From NCBI RefSeq assembly GCF_963169125.1, contig NC_084797.1, positions 90,057,868 through 90,121,867 on the forward strand: a stretch of DNA of 64,000 nt, in the 5' to 3' direction. The notes under the pieces are model-generated. The model saw nothing but the letters and a program-made list of their open reading frames with translations. It made no database searches and had not been told where the DNA came from. Each line of letters starts with the position of its first letter. Position 1 is the first letter of the stretch. This document shows positions 22,957-33,220 of the stretch, piece after piece. The stretch is from Humulus lupulus. Lineage: Eukaryota > Streptophyta > Magnoliopsida > Rosales > Cannabaceae. Both the position numbers and the translations under genes were made by a program.

Positions 22957-25357
22957 TGTAACGACCCAAATTGCTAATAAGGCTTAAGGGCCTTGATTAG
23001 TGTGCCTGGAGGGCATAATAGGAATATGTGTGATTTTAATGATTAAGATGCATGATTATGGTTTAAAGCATGTTATAAGACTATTTGAATATTTGAGATG
23101 CATGACTATGTGTATTAGTATGCATGTAGGCCCTGACTAGGTTAGAGGGGCATAATCGTAATTTTGGCCATTATGGACATAACTGCTTTGATATATGTGA
23201 TAATTGTCGAGACCACATTATTATGTGGATATATCTGTGATCTGTGACTCGAGACGATCCTAGTGAGCAAAGTAGCGAGAAAGTTATGGCGGGGATTTAT
23301 ACCCGGCTCGGGGTGAGCTTAGGGGTATAAATGGGAATTTAGTGAATATACTGGAGTCTATCGTGACATTGAGGAATATTATTGGTGATTAATTAGGTAT
23401 CGGGAATTAAGCAGGAAATATTAGAGACACTCGAGGAGTTAGCGGGAATTGGGGTAAAATGACTAAAATGCCCTAAGTGGATTAAAGGGTTTAGACTTAA
23501 TAGGAAGGGCATAATAGTCATTTGGCTTACAGGAGTTAAGTATTACCAAGGCTTTATGTTAGTGGGAATTATAGAGAAGTGTAGAAGTCTGGAAAAGAAG
23601 GAAAGGAAGGAAAAAGAAAGATAGAAAAATAGAGAGAGTTCTCTAAGTCGGTTTATACTTCCTTCATCTGTTTCTTGAGGATTTCTAGAGTAAAGCACGG
23701 AGGAGAGCTTGGATAAACTAAGCATCAAGGATCCTAACCTAGGATTGAGAAATTGGCAGATGTTTAGCAAGGATTCATCAGCACTTGAGGTAAGACTTTA
23801 GAGTTCTTCAGTTTCTGTTTCTGGTTTTTTAGCTATGGTGTTTAAGTTGAATTGGATGGAACTTTAGGGAAATCAGACCTAAGGCTGAGGAGGAGCAAGC
23901 CAAGGAAGTCTAGAGGCACCTTGAGGTCGAAATTCCACCAAAGGTATAAATTCTAAACTCCAACTTTATTGTTTAGCTCGTTTCTGCTGAGTTTTAGTGT
24001 TTAGGAGTGGCTATGGTGAATTCTGAGTTTGTGGATGCATGTGCTTGAGTTCTAGGTATTTGGGGTGCTTGGGATGAGTGGAGTATGGTCATAAGGTTGT
24101 TTTTGAGTTTGGGAAAGATTTGGAAGAGTTTTGGTTGAGGTTGGTTTGAGGAAATCGCAAGAAGGAAAATTGAAGCTGGTCTGTTTGTGACTAGCGCAGC
24201 AGCGCTAGCCTTTAGGCGCTGTAGCACTAGGCCATGATGCTGAGGGGATTTTGGCTTCTATTTGTAGCATTGTAGCGCCCTCCCATGAGCGCTGTAGCGC
24301 TACCCTACCTTCTGAAGGGGATTTTAGGGTTATTTGCAAGGGCTTTTGACCTAGGGTTTGGGGTTTGATTCCACCACCTTGTTTGGTGGAACTAGGACTT
24401 CCCGGGGGCTTGGGATTGACCCCGAGGGTGGTTTTTGAACTTGAGGATTGAGGATGAATTTGGCCCATGATTGTGTTTAGGTGAGCGCTAGGGCTCGAGG
24501 GGGATCGTGCTCAAGGAATCGAGGGATCAAAGCTAGTGAATTGAAAGGTAAGAAAACTGCACCCGATTATATGTTTGTGATGGGACTAAGTGCTCCCGAG
24601 AATTGTACCATGTCAATGATGGTATTACGCCATGGGACATGTAAAAGCGGCCTAAGAGTGCCGTATATAGTATTTGCGCACAGGGCGCGGCTTGGCCACA
24701 GGTAGCCGAGAATTTTCACTGAGCTCGGCGTAAGCGGACTGGAGTCAGTGGGATAACGGAGGGAGCAGCCTGAGAGCGCTAGCCCTAGTTATCATTTGTG
24801 CAGTGATATGTAATATGAATTGATATGCTTGGTATGTGGAATACTTGATTATACTGAATGGTTATATGGTTGAGATTATGTGATGCAATGTGAGATGTTG
24901 ACTTGTCTGTTGATTGCTTATGCTCTGTTGTTGTTGTGTTTTCTTGTTGGGCCTTGGCTCACGGGTGCTACGTGGTGCAGGTAAAGGCAAGGGCAAGCTG
25001 GACCAACCCTGAGGTGGAGAGCTGTGGGGTTGAATGTACATAGCCAGCTGTTCGATCGCCATGGTCGAGGAGTGGATCAGGACAGGGATTGCCTAACAGT
25101 GTGCTTTGCCTTAGTATGGCTTGATATTGTATATAAACCTTGTGTCTTTTGTAAACGGTCTTTAAACTTAATATTTTTTGGATCCCGTGTAAGCAGATGA
25201 TGCTTCCTAATGAAAATGAGGCTTTTGAGACCAAAACGTTTTTAACCCTAATTCCTTTATAGTTTCAGTAACACGATTTTAATTAAATGACTTGATTAGC
25301 AAGTCTGACACTTTATAAACACACAATGTAACGGTCTTGGCTATCCAGGGCGTTACA
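22957..25357 (+). mobile_element. solo LTR E (Tekay-like), 2401 bp
   Basis: It begins TGTAACGACCC and ends GGGCGTTACA with no primer site, coding region or polypurine tract. The integrase frame of C is interrupted here and resumes directly after it, with a near-perfect 5-bp duplication at the edges. Solo LTRs arise by recombination between the two LTRs of one element. It carries the AGCGCT cluster at 24192-24305. Confidence 0.9.
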
Positions 25358-25894
25358 GGTCTTGAGGCAGTTCAGAGGACCAATGAGGCTATTGAGAATA
25401 TTAGAGCTCGGATGCTCACTTCTCAAAGTAGACAGAAATGTTATGTAGACCCAAAGCGTAGGAATGTGGAGTTCCAAGTGGGAGACTATGTATTCCTTAG
25501 AGTCTCACCATGGAAAGGGGTGAGGAGATTTCGGAAGAAGGGCAAGCTGAGCCCTATATTTGCTGTTTGAGATCGTGGAGAGGATTGGTCAGCTGGCCTA
25601 TAGATTGGCCTTACCTCTGGCACTGTCGGTCGTACACAATGTATTTCATATTTCGACACTTTGGAAGTATGTGTCAAGATGTGACTCACGTATTGAGTTA
25701 CGAAGATTTGGAGCTGCAGGCTGATCTTTCTTATGAAGAACAGCCAATCCAGACACTAGACAAAAAGGACAAGGTCCTAAGGAAGAAAACCATACCTCGG
25801 GTTAAGGTATTAAGGAGGAACAGCAAGGTCGAGGAGGCGACCTGGGAATTAGAGTCCAACATACAAGATCAGTATCCTAAGTTATTCAAGTAAA
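25358..25894 (+). pseudogene. integrase C-terminus and chromodomain of element C
   Basis: It resumes with 'EAVQRTNEAIEKIRARM', the GPF-module region ('GDYVFLRVSPWKGVRRF', then a frameshift near 25565) and a chromodomain ('LSYEEQPIQTLD', 'KKDKVLRKKTIPRVKVL', 'VEEATWELESNIQDQYPKLF'), ending at the stop at 25891-25893. The chromodomain is fully open and among the best preserved in the window, but the polyprotein above it is broken. Confidence 0.84.
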
Positions 25895-25917
25895 ATTTCG
25901 AGGAGGAAATTCCTGTA

Positions 25918-25930
25918 AGGAGGGGATAGT
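25918..25930 (+). other. polypurine tract of element C
   Basis: AGGAGGGGATAGT directly before the 3' LTR start. Confidence 0.85.
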
Positions 25931-26393
25931 TATAATGTCCCAATTTCCCTAATAAGGCTTAATGCCTTGATTATGGGGCTAGGGGGCAATAATTGATTTA
26001 ATTGCATTATTTTGTGATGATATGAATGTTTATATGAATTATGTGAGTTATATTATAATATGACTGTAATTGCATGTTTAGGTGTATTAAGCGTGCATGT
26101 GGGCCTATTTCTTATTAGAAGGGCATTTTCGTAATTTTGACCCGTAGAGGGCGTACTTGTATATATATGTGCATATTGATTGAGACCACATTATTATGTT
26201 GATATATTTGAGTTTTTTGGCACGAGACGATCCTAGCGAGCAAAGTAGTAGTTTAGTCATAATAGGGTTAAATACTTGGCTTGAGGTGAGCCTAGGGGTA
26301 TTTTGGTAATTTAGTACATTACCGGGATTTATCGAGTAATGGGAATTTTTTAGTGGATATTTGAGGGTATTGGAAGTAACGCGAATTATGAGG
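25931..26393 (+). mobile_element. left part of the 3' LTR of element C
   Basis: It begins TATAATGTCC (canonical TGTAAC with changes) after the polypurine tract and is collinear with 1447-1868. It is cut after 463 bases by element F. The remainder should lie beyond the right edge of the window. Confidence 0.85.
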
Positions 26394-26653
26394 TGTTAAT
26401 TATGATTGATTAGTGGTAAAAAAATGTGTATTTATTGATTTTAATTGTCAAAATAAATTAAGTTTAATTAATATTTTCATAGAATTATTATAATTTATTT
26501 TATAAATGTAAATATTTTATTATGATTTAATTTATTGTTATTTTGTAGGAATTAAAGTTGCATTTTGGCATAAAGAAAAAGAAAGAAGAACAAAAGGATC
26601 AAAACTAAAAAAAAACAAAAGAGTTGAAAAAGTGGCGTTTTTGAAGGGAATTA

Positions 26654-26784
26654 GGCCCAAAATGAGCCCAAACAAGCTCAGGCCCAAGCTTGCCACCACC
26701 TGGACACGTGGCGCGCCTCTATTGGCCATGACTTGGTCAAAATTCCAACCACCCATCAGCCCATTTTCTTGTGCATATTGGGCC
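26654..26784 (+). promoter_or_regulatory. GGCCCA/AGCCCA (site II-like) cluster and G-box in LTR F
   Basis: GGCCCA or AGCCCA (or complement) occurs at 26654, 26665, 26681, 26758 and 26779, and a CACGTG G-box at 26705-26710. TGGGCC/T motifs are known plant promoter elements (site II, bound by TCP factors). Here they lie 200-330 bp upstream of a TATA box. The regulatory role is inference. Confidence 0.5.
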
Positions 26785-26984
26785 TTGAACCTTCCATTTT
26801 GAGCTCTAAAGCTCACATTTTGTGGTGTTTTAGAAAAATGAAAAAATGATCATTCCCTAAAATAACTAGGTTAATATTTATAATAAGATTTGATTTTTCA
26901 AAATCATATGTTATTATTAATATTTCAAATTTATTTTGTAGACCTCATTTGTAATTTAATTTCTTTTTAGTCTTTTTCTCCTTC

Positions 26985-26993
26985 TATAAATAG
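26985..26993 (+). promoter_or_regulatory. TATA box of LTR F
   Basis: TATAAATAG in the context 'cttctataaatagagactc', a consensus plant TATA box. It would place the U3/R border about 30 bp downstream. Confidence 0.7.
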
Positions 26994-27822
26994 AGACTCT
27001 TCTTTCACATTTGGTATGTAATTTGGAGAGTAAAGAAACTATAGCAAAATTTCTACTCACTTTCTTCTCATATTTTATTCTTAGAATTTTGTGAGAATCA
27101 TGAGCATAATGGCCTAATCTTCCTAGGAAGGTTAGGGATGATTCCACATGCTAGTGACGTTATTTTGCTACTTTAATTTACTATGTTCTTAATATAATGT
27201 ATTTGAGTTATTTATGTTCTTTCACCCTCATCTCTATTTTTTTATCTCTATTTACTTGTGCTAATAGTATATAGGATTAGTCATGCTCTTTATATGTGCT
27301 TCTAATTAGTAAAAGTAATATTGATATATAATTTTATGTCCCGTCTTCTATTGCATTATTGCCCTTGGGTATTTTGTCATATTTAGATTTTTCATAAGAT
27401 TAACATTGTGCTCTTAAAGTAAAGAACTTTATAACTCAAATGGACTTTTGTTAGAAAAGAATATGGACTTTAATGTTAGATTTTCCAAGTAAATATTGGG
27501 ATGTGAACTATTTACTTGTGTATTTTTTAAAATCAAGTAACTAAGTAACCAAACAAGCATATGGATGATTCTTGAAACCTTTCTATTTATCAAACTCTTG
27601 ATTACAGCTTACTTTTATTTCACTTGTCTCATTTCATCAAAAAGACAACACCAAAATCTCAAATCTCTTTTCATTTCCATTTTTATTTGTTTCATGTTAC
27701 TAATTTTTTGTGTTATTTTCTACTAATCTTTTGGTTTTAGTTTACCTCATTGTGGATCGACCACCCGATTTTACTACAACTACCGCTTAGTGGTTGTCAC
27801 GATTTGGGCGTTAAACAAATTT

Positions 27823-27840
27823 TGGCGCCGTTCCCGGGGA
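27823..27840 (+). other. primer-binding site of element F (tRNA-Asp)
   Basis: TGGCGCCGTTCCCGGGGA matches the complement of the plant tRNA-Asp 3' end (TGGCGCCGTTGCCGGGGA) at 17 of 18 positions. This primer is typical of Athila-type elements. Confidence 0.85.
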
Positions 27841-28027
27841 GGTAGTTTTCAAAGGTTTAGTGAAATTTTTACCAAAATGTTAGTAACTTTATTTGTATTA
27901 TTGTTGGTATGACTATTGTGTTAGTATAGTTTTTTTTATTTTTTATTTACTAATTTTTAGTTAATTTGATTATTATTATAAAAAAACTATAAATCATAAA
28001 AACAAAAGAAATTAGTTATTTATATAT
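27841..28027 (+). other. leader of element F
   Basis: AT-rich untranslated sequence directly after the primer site. No open frame is visible. It is cut at 28028 by element H. Confidence 0.65.
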
Positions 28028-28265
28028 TGTGCATCCTAATTTCAGCACGAGTCCTTTATTCAGCTCGTGTACAACTGGCAAGTAAAGGCACACACAAAAA
28101 ATGGTCAGTGAATCCGTGTATTCTCCAGGAAGACAGTACGGTCCCCAAGGTGATGGCACAAGCTAGGGTGTATAAAGCGATAGGCACGAACTTATAATAT
28201 GTATAAGGCATAGCATCAATGGCACGAGCTCATGGTATATTCAGCTCGGGGCACGCTAAATATCT

Positions 28266-28411
28266 GGCGTGTCCCTGGATCCCTGAAAACCCGAACACGT
28301 TATATAATCTTGCATGGCCAGACATGGCATGTCCGCAGATCCCTAATAACCCGCACACATAATATAATCGTGCATGGTCAGGTAGGGCATGTCCGCATGT
28401 CCCTGAGGATC
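28266..28411 (+). repeat. 60-bp tandem repeat (about 2.4 copies) in LTR H U3
   Basis: Units begin at 28266, 28326 and 28386 with 'ggcrtgtcc' followed by 'gatccct'. The first two share the later blocks 'aacccg.acac' and 'atataatc.tgcatgg'. The exact 60-base spacing argues for tandem duplication. Its place upstream of the TATA box suggests enhancer-like repeats, as seen in other LTR promoters (inference). Confidence 0.8.
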
Positions 28412-28540
28412 CAGGATCAGTTTTATTTCCTAATCAGACCATATCTTAGGATAAAGTGGAATATTTATAATAAGTGTAATACAGATAAAAATATATGTTA
28501 AGTCACGTGATGACCCGAAGACCTATCTAAGGATTTTCTC

Positions 28541-28548
28541 TATAAATA
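28541..28548 (+). promoter_or_regulatory. TATA box of LTR H
   Basis: TATAAATA in the context 'ttctctataaatactgag', about 260 bp before the LTR end. Confidence 0.65.
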
Positions 28549-28809
28549 CTGAGTTCTTGGATAGAGGGAAGGGGGAATTATTCTATAATACTAAAACTCT
28601 GTCAAAATTCAGAGCGAAAGACAGTAATAAATTAGACTCGTGGACTAGGTGGATTTAATCACTGAACCACGTAAAAAAGACGAGTGTTCTTGGGAATTTC
28701 CTTTCGAGAATTCTTAAGAGTCATTTTCTTATTATGATTTATATTTAAGCACTAATTCATCCCAGTTATTCTCTTAATTCACTATTGGTGAAAAACCGCA
28801 TCAACAGTT

Positions 28810-28827
28810 TGGTGCTTTCATTGAGAG
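28810..28827 (+). other. primer-binding-site-like sequence of element H
   Basis: TGGTGCTTTCATTGAGAG begins three bases after the LTR end, the place of a primer-binding site. I recall similar sequences at this position in plant Tat-type elements, but I cannot name the tRNA with confidence. Confidence 0.55.
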
Positions 28828-29372
28828 TTGCAGATTAGTGCTTTCATCAAAATCTCAATCAAAGTTCATCATGGTGGTCACTCGATCGAGACACAGCCTG
28901 GTGGGCAGGAAGCTCACCATGTCGCTGTTTCCAGTGAGCATAGCCTTGAAATCCAGCAACAGTCGGGAAAGCAATCGATGGGCCACAGCGACACTGGGAG
29001 TTCGGCGACATTGCCGCCGAATGCGAACCCAGAATACTTGACTGCAGTAGAACTAGAAAACATACAGTTAAGAAGCCATTTGGCCAAAGAAAACAAGCAA
29101 ATCGATGAGGTTTTGGCCCGGCTACCCCCTCTTGCAACCAACGTTAATGTCAGAAAGAGGCAAAGTGGGGCTCATAAGTCCCACAGGAATGACCGATCCA
29201 AACCAAGTCGGTCAGGAAGAACTGCCACCCCAATTTTTGTGGCCATGGCACAAGACACCAAAATGGTCAGCCTAATGGCCCTCCCAGGGGTCATCGACAA
29301 GTCAGCCGGTCGGTTAGGACCTCGACCCCAAATTCAGTACAATCGTCGTATGCGCCTTGAAACACCCATGGC
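28828..29372 (+). pseudogene. gag-like N-terminal part of element H
   Basis: The open frame gives 'VELENIQLRSHLAKENKQ', a probable coiled coil followed by 'EVLARLPP' and a basic stretch ('HRNDRSKPSRSGRT'), as in the N-terminal part of Tat-type gag. The ATG at 28871 in another register may be the original start, implying an early frameshift. The reading frame runs into the inserted element A at 29373 and resumes in the same register at 39919 for about 55 codons. Confidence 0.65.
29368..29372 (+). repeat. target-site duplication of element A (left copy)
   Basis: ATGGC here is repeated exactly at 39919-39923, on either side of an element that begins TGTAACG and ends CGTTACA. This is clear proof of a single insertion event. 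Confidence 0.95.
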
Positions 29373-31805
29373 TGTAACGACCCAAAATTACTAATAAGGC
29401 TTAAGGGCCTTGATTCGTGTGCTGGGAGGGTAAAACTGGATTATGTGTGATTTAAATGATTAAATGCATGATTATGTGAAAAGCATGCTTATATCATTAT
29501 TTGAAGATATAAGATGCATGATTATGAATATTAGTATGCATGTAGGCCCTGATTAGGTTATAAGGGCATAATCATAATTTTGGCCTGTTAAGGGCATAAA
29601 TGTAAATATTTGTGATAAATTGTTGAGACCACATTATTATGTGGATATATTCATAGCCTGTGACTCGAGGCGATCCTGGTGAGCGATATAGCGAAAAAGT
29701 CACGGTGGGGACTTATACCCAACTCGGGGGAGCCTGGGGGTATTTTGGGGAATCTGGGAAATATATTGGAGGCTATTTGATATTGAGTAATATAATTGGT
29801 GATTGGTTAGGTGTCGAGATGCAAGTAGTAATTATTAGTAACACTCGAGGAATTAGCCGGAATTGGGAGCAATGACCAAAATGCCCTTAGAATGACTTAA
29901 AGGTTTAGTTATAATTGGGAGGGCAATATGGTCATTTGGTTTAATAATAGATAAGAGTTATTTATGCTTTTAGCCTTAGTGGAATATGTAGAATGTTTGA
30001 GAAGCTGAAGGAAAGTAAAAAGAAAGAAAAGAAGGAGGAAAGAAAGAAAGAAGGAAAAACAGAACTCATAAGCTAACCTTTTCTCTCACTCGGTTTTGAC
30101 CATCTTCTTCATTTCTTGTGGATTTTCTGAAGTTGTAACTCAGTGGGAACTTAAGCTATAATTGGGACCTTGGTTCTTAAGGTGATCAAGTGGGTTAGTT
30201 GCAGTTAATTCCCAAATAAAGGTAAGGTTTAAAGTTTGGTCTGAGTTTTTCTGGTTTTGATGAGTTGTGTTTGAATTGAGTTTTGGATGGGAATTCTAGG
30301 GAGTTAAGCTTCAGGAATTGAGAAGCTAAAGGCTGGAAGGACACTAAGGGAAGCCTAGGGTCGAATTCCCCATCAAAGGTAAGAAATTCTGAGCTTGAAT
30401 ATCTATGTTGCTGGGTTAGTTATGGTTTCAGGTGATGGGTTTTTGAGTTCTTGAGTTCAATTCTTGATTTCCTTATTTGATGGTGCATGTGGATAAGTTT
30501 TAGGTTGTTTGGTTGTGTGGGTGAGAGGTAGTAATTGGTAGGCTTGTTTTGAAGTATGGTTGGGGTTTGGAGGGGTTCTATAGAGGTTTGGCTCGAGGAA
30601 AATCGAAGGAAGCAAAACAGGGCGATGAAGGTTCTGTGACTAGCGCTGTAGCGCTAGCCTTTGGGCACTCCACGCTAGGCTTGGGTTTTTCTGGGGCTTT
30701 TGGCTCTGCTTGTAGCGCTGTAGCGCCCACTCTATGGCACTGTAGCGCTACCCTGCCTTCAAAAGTGGATTTTTGGGTTATTTCTTAGGGTTTTTGCCCA
30801 GGGGATTGGGGTTTGATTCCACCACCCCGTTTGGTGGAATTAGGGCTCCTCGAGGGATCGAGATTGGTCCATAGGTTAGGCTACAGAAGTTTAGTGATGG
30901 TTCTAATTCATGGTTGTGACTAGATATACGCTAATGCTCGGACGGGATCGTGCTTGAGGGACAGTTTCACTAATCAAGCTATCGGAATCTAAAGGTAAGA
31001 AACTGCACCCGATTATGTGTTAATGTTGGGACTAAGAGCTCCCTATATGTCATGTCATGAGATCATATTATGCCATGGGACATGTGATAAATGGCCTAAG
31101 AGTGTCGGAATCAATATTTGCGCACAGGGCGTGGCTCGGGGACTGGTAACTAAGGACAGCTTAATATTCACTGAGCTCGGTTTAAGCGGGTCAGAGTCAG
31201 TGGGACAAATAGGGGATGCGTCCTAAGGGCGTCGACCCTGGTTAATATATGAATTGGTTATTAATGTTAGTTTGATGAGCTTGGTATGCTAAATGCCTGA
31301 TTATGTGAATATTATGGATTGTTGAATATATGACTATGCTTTATGAGTTATCTGGTTGATTGATTGATGATTATGCTTTGTTATCTGGTTTCTTGCTGGG
31401 CTTCGGCTCACGGGTGCTTTGTGGTGTAGGTAAAGGCAAGAGCAAGGTAGACCAGTCCTGAATTAGAGAGCTTCGAGGGCTAAATGTACATAATCAATTG
31501 ATCGGTCGCCATGGCCTAGGAGTGATAGAGGACGGGAGAAGCCTAAATGTCTATTTTTCCCTTAGAGTGGCCAGTACATGTTTATAACCTGGAATTTTTA
31601 TAAACTGTCTTTTAAACTCTATTTCTTTTGGGATCCCATGTACAAAATGTTAAATTATATGAAATGTAACTTTTGTAACCAAAATCTTTTGACCCTAGTT
31701 TAATTATAGTTTCAGTAACACGTTTCTAACTAAATGATTTGATTAGCAAGTCTTGCACCTTTATAAATACACAATGTAACGATCTTGGCTATCGAGGGCG
31801 TTACA
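29373..31805 (+). mobile_element. 5' LTR of element A, 2433 bp
   Basis: It starts TGTAACGACCC and ends 'gagggcgttaca'; the seven terminal bases TGTAACG/CGTTACA are a perfect inverted pair. A purine-rich block (GAAAG/AAAGAA) lies at 30005-30060. It contains the AGCGCT cluster at 30641-30750. No coding frame is credible. Confidence 0.92.
30641..30750 (+). repeat. AGCGCT palindrome cluster in 5' LTR of A
   Basis: TAGCGCTGTAGCGCTA at 30641-30656, GTAGCGCTGTAGCGC at 30712-30726 and CTGTAGCGCTA at 30740-30750. The first is a 16-base near-palindrome. The same set, variably mutated, occurs in the 3' LTR (about 38758-38870) and in LTRs G, E and I. Confidence 0.85.
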
Positions 31806-31808
31806 ACT

Positions 31809-31820
31809 TGGTATCAGAGC
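31809..31820 (+). other. primer-binding site of element A (tRNA-iMet)
   Basis: TGGTATCAGAGC, three bases after the 5' LTR. It is complementary to the initiator-Met tRNA 3' end. Confidence 0.93.
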
Positions 31821-32194
31821 GTCCTAGGTTTAAAGGTTCCTGAAGACTGGCTAGACATGTACATTCGCCGCTAAAGACAAGCTCGACTCAGGGTTTGGTA
31901 ATTGTGTATACATGTTTATATGCTTAAATGATTAAAAAGGAATATGAATGCTAATATCTGTGTGATTAATAGGAAGCATGAGATACTGATAGGGCCTGGC
32001 CCTTGACTATTGTGTGATGATATTGAGGCGCGCTTATTAGCATTGTTGTTGTATGTGAATGAATATTTGAGTAAATTGTTATATCTTGATTACTTGTGAA
32101 TGATTGTGTTCCATTGGTGGATTTTGGAAAGACTATTACCCTATCATCATAGTTTGACTGCCGAGTCGTGGATTGCAGATTAACTTGGATAACT
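31821..32194 (+). other. untranslated leader of element A
   Basis: Non-coding, homologous to C's leader (12980-13516) through 'agacaagctcgactcagggtttggta'. Shorter than C's leader, with fewer copies of the 'cttattagcattgtt' phrase. Confidence 0.65.
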
Positions 32195-33220
32195 ATGTGT
32201 CCAAGGAAATCTACGTGACTAGCCGGCACTAGGTCTGAGACTAAAGATGATGACTAGGGCCAGACCCCTCCGCCAGTCCCTGAGAACTGGCTACAACTTA
32301 TGGCAGACATGCAAGCACGGCTACAGAGCCAGGATGAGCAGATCCGACTTCTGTGACAGCAGGCTCCATCAGGGAGTGCTGCCCCTATTGTGCCACCTAT
32401 TGTGGTACCAGTTGTACAGCCAGCAGAGGCTAGGAATAGATGGGAGTCGTTGTATGAGCGGTTTAGGAAATAGCATCCTCCAACTTTTGAGGGAGGACCA
32501 GATCCACTAAAGGCTGAACAATGGATGAGTATGGTCACTACTATTATGGATTTTATGAGGATAGAGGGCCACGATAGAGTGGCATGTGCCACATATATGC
32601 TGAGGGAGGATGCCCGCATCTGGTGGGAAGTGGCATCACAAACTAAGGATATTACTGCATTGACTTGGGAAGGATTCAAGGATTTATTCAGCCAGAAGTA
32701 TTACAATGTTGCCATCAAGGCAGCAAAGCTTAATGAATTTGTGGGGTTGGTTCAGGGCAGTATGACAGTTACAGAATATGCTATGAAGTTCGATAGACTT
32801 GCAAAGTTCGCACCAGATCTTGTGCCTACTGATGTAGCTAGGAAAGACGGATTTGTTAGAGGGCTTAATGCTATGATAGCCCGAGATGTGAGGATTACAA
32901 ACGTTCCTGGGGGGATAACTTATGCCCAGGCTGTGGAGAAGGCTCTTACTGCTGAGGAAGCGGAGAATAAGATCTGGAGGGAGAGTGCAGTAAGGCGAGG
33001 GGGCCACAGGGCGTTGCCTCCCTAATATGGGTCTGGTAGGGGAAAGAGGCCCCAGTGATCTGAAGAGGAAGACCTCTGATGATACGACTGCTCTGGTCCT
33101 GATAGGAGAGGTCAGGGTACTCATGGTGACCGTCAGGGAGGCGGTGATTCATGGAGGAGTTATCTTGAGTGCACGAGGTGCAAAAGACGCCATCCGGGCG
33201 AATTTCGGGCTAAAGCCTGT
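32195..33220 (+). pseudogene. gag of element A
   Basis: The ATG at 32195 opens a basic start (MCPRKST). The same register holds the whole capsid, with stops at about 32216, 32255, 32354 and 32471, then 167 open codons from 32525 to the stop at 33023. Motifs: 'PPPVPENW', 'RWESLYERFRK', 'EQWMSMVTTIMDFMRIEG', 'MLREDARIWWEVASQ' and 'FKDLFSQKYYN', the retrotransposon gag core. After a frameshift near 33025 the basic linker ('GPSDLKRKT') leads to the zinc knuckle. Gag builds the particle and binds RNA. Confidence 0.88.

Larger units (their letters stand above)
26394..27817 (+). mobile_element. 5' LTR of element F (Athila/Tat-like), 1424 bp
   Basis: It begins TGTTAATTATG and ends 'gggcgttaaaca', so the termini TGTT/AACA are inverted. 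A tRNA-Asp primer site follows six bases later. The left flank is TGAGG (26389-26393). Its first ~200 bases are clearly related to the left part of the K LTRs ('ttagtggtaaaaaa', 'ttaattaatattttca', 'ttattttgtaggaa'). The LTR is AT-rich except for a GC-rich block at about 26640-26800. Only the leader of the internal region is visible before element H interrupts. Confidence 0.85.
28028..28806 (+). mobile_element. 5' LTR of element H (Tat-like), 779 bp
   Basis: It begins TGTGCATCC and ends 'ccgcatcaaca', followed by a primer-site-like sequence and gag. It contains a CACGTG motif at 28504-28509, a TATA box at 28541 and a 60-bp tandem repeat in U3. The matching 3' LTR is not in the window because H continues past 41216 and is then interrupted by I and K. 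Confidence 0.8.

Noticed and set aside
26521..26560. 'ttattttgtag|gaa' shared by F and K LTRs as a 3' splice site of a host exon
   Set aside because: It sits in U3, with no matching 5' splice site or conserved coding sequence after it. Simple LTR homology explains the match.
28266..28411. Possible CRISPR-like repeat with spacers
   Set aside because: Directly adjacent 60-bp units with no spacers, inside a plant LTR. A prokaryotic array is not plausible.
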